From positions 79,122 to 143,121 of the forward strand of contig JAPLSN010000012.1 in assembly GCA_026398615.1 (NCBI GenBank): DNA of 64,000 bases, in the 5' to 3' direction. Under the pieces are notes generated by a model that ran no database searches, had not been told where the DNA came from, and saw nothing but the letters and a program-made list of their open reading frames with translations. This stretch comes from Spirochaetota bacterium (GTDB taxonomy: Bacteria > Spirochaetota > Spirochaetia > Treponematales > UBA12059). A program made the translations under genes and the position numbers. Shown here piece after piece: positions 63,800-64,000 of the stretch (position 1 is the stretch's first letter; each line of letters begins with the position of its first letter).

Positions 63800-64000
63800 A
63801 TGGGCTACATCGTGCCGGTGGACGCGCCGAACCCCAACACCGACGAACTGGGTTTCAAGAAAAAGCCCTGCCGATGCAGCAGTTCGACACGTGGGCCAAG
63901 CAGATCGAAAGCCGCCACGCCCTCTTTCTCTTCGACTCCTGCTTTTCGGGTTCCATCTTCAACGTCACGCGCGCGGTGCCGGCCAACATCACGGAAAAGA
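63800..64000 (+). pseudogene. Caspase-like (C14) peptidase, frameshifted and cut by the window edge
   Basis: MGYIVPVDAPNPNTDELGFK begins the visible part. The frame then shifts by one base in an A-run (GAAAAAGCCC, near 63860-63875) and continues as ALPMQQFDTWAKQIESRHAL, LFLFDSCFSGSIFN with the catalytic cysteine. The usual His segment would lie just upstream, where GHG can be read in the second frame. Either a pseudogene or a sequencing slip. The region 63658-63799 between terminator and this gene shows no clear gene. Confidence 0.6.

Overview
The window is a GC-rich bacterial chromosome segment with densely packed genes. No 16S rRNA or unique marker is present, so the lineage is inferred. 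Several small lipoproteins, a 7TM-DISM/SpoIIE phosphatase with a STAS partner, a tricorn-type protease and a 551-residue unassigned cytoplasmic protein of a type I associate with treponeme-like genomes fit an environmental member of the Spirochaetota. I hold this only moderately.

Left arm (1-26 kb): housekeeping and envelope genes. They are a cut-off unknown gene, MazG, a GH1 beta-glucosidase, an EamA exporter, an unassigned 551-residue protein, a hexapeptide (gamma-carbonic-anhydrase-like) protein, two surface lipoproteins (beta-helix and lamin-tail type), an NlpC/P60-like lipoprotein, an M20 peptidase, a large cyclase-AAA-TPR regulator, family-4 uracil-DNA glycosylase, PriA, a lipoprotein, a TPR protein, a STAS protein, a nucleotidyltransferase plus GT28-like pair, and the SpoIIE-type phosphatase. 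Several of these genes have a -10 box only 6-10 bases before the ATG, which suggests leaderless or near-leaderless mRNAs.

Island (26.3-53.4 kb): begins just after an initiator tRNA-Met whose 3' end is repeated in inverted orientation downstream. A decayed strip follows (remnants of a PLP deaminase/desulfhydrase and an ADP-ribosylglycohydrolase, plus an intact DinB-like gene). Next comes a divergent pair: a membrane protein with a WYL-like N-terminus and a transglutaminase-like protease domain, and a CARF-like sigma-54 activator. Two near-identical sigma-54 promoters face outward from their intergenic region, with two inverted repeats between them. Then comes a complete type I BREX phage-defence locus in the order brxA, brxB, brxC, pglX, pglZ, brxL. 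It is invaded by accessory cassettes at three points: RelE-type TA and GxxExxY after brxC; HigBA, a putative small RNA, DUF2188 and an unknown AT-rich gene inside pglX; and MNT/HEPN, a zinc-ribbon protein, Fic and AbiE between pglX and pglZ. pglX is split into an N-terminal methylase half and a C-terminal recognition half at one point, with no clear loss of residues. The AT-rich front of the C-terminal half looks exchanged. Ten copies of a short CAGAG-type repeat border the cassettes and in places supply the ribosome-binding site. The island ends in remnants, including an N-formylglutamate amidohydrolase tail and a palindromic element whose other copy lies at 6.4 kb.

Right arm (53.4-64 kb): a DUF697 protein, an FG-GAP tail fragment, a Na/Pi cotransporter with PhoU domain, a double-GAF protein, a histidine-kinase remnant, glycerate 2-kinase, a flavodoxin, a tricorn-like S41 protease, a strong bidirectional terminator, and a frameshifted caspase-like gene running off the edge.
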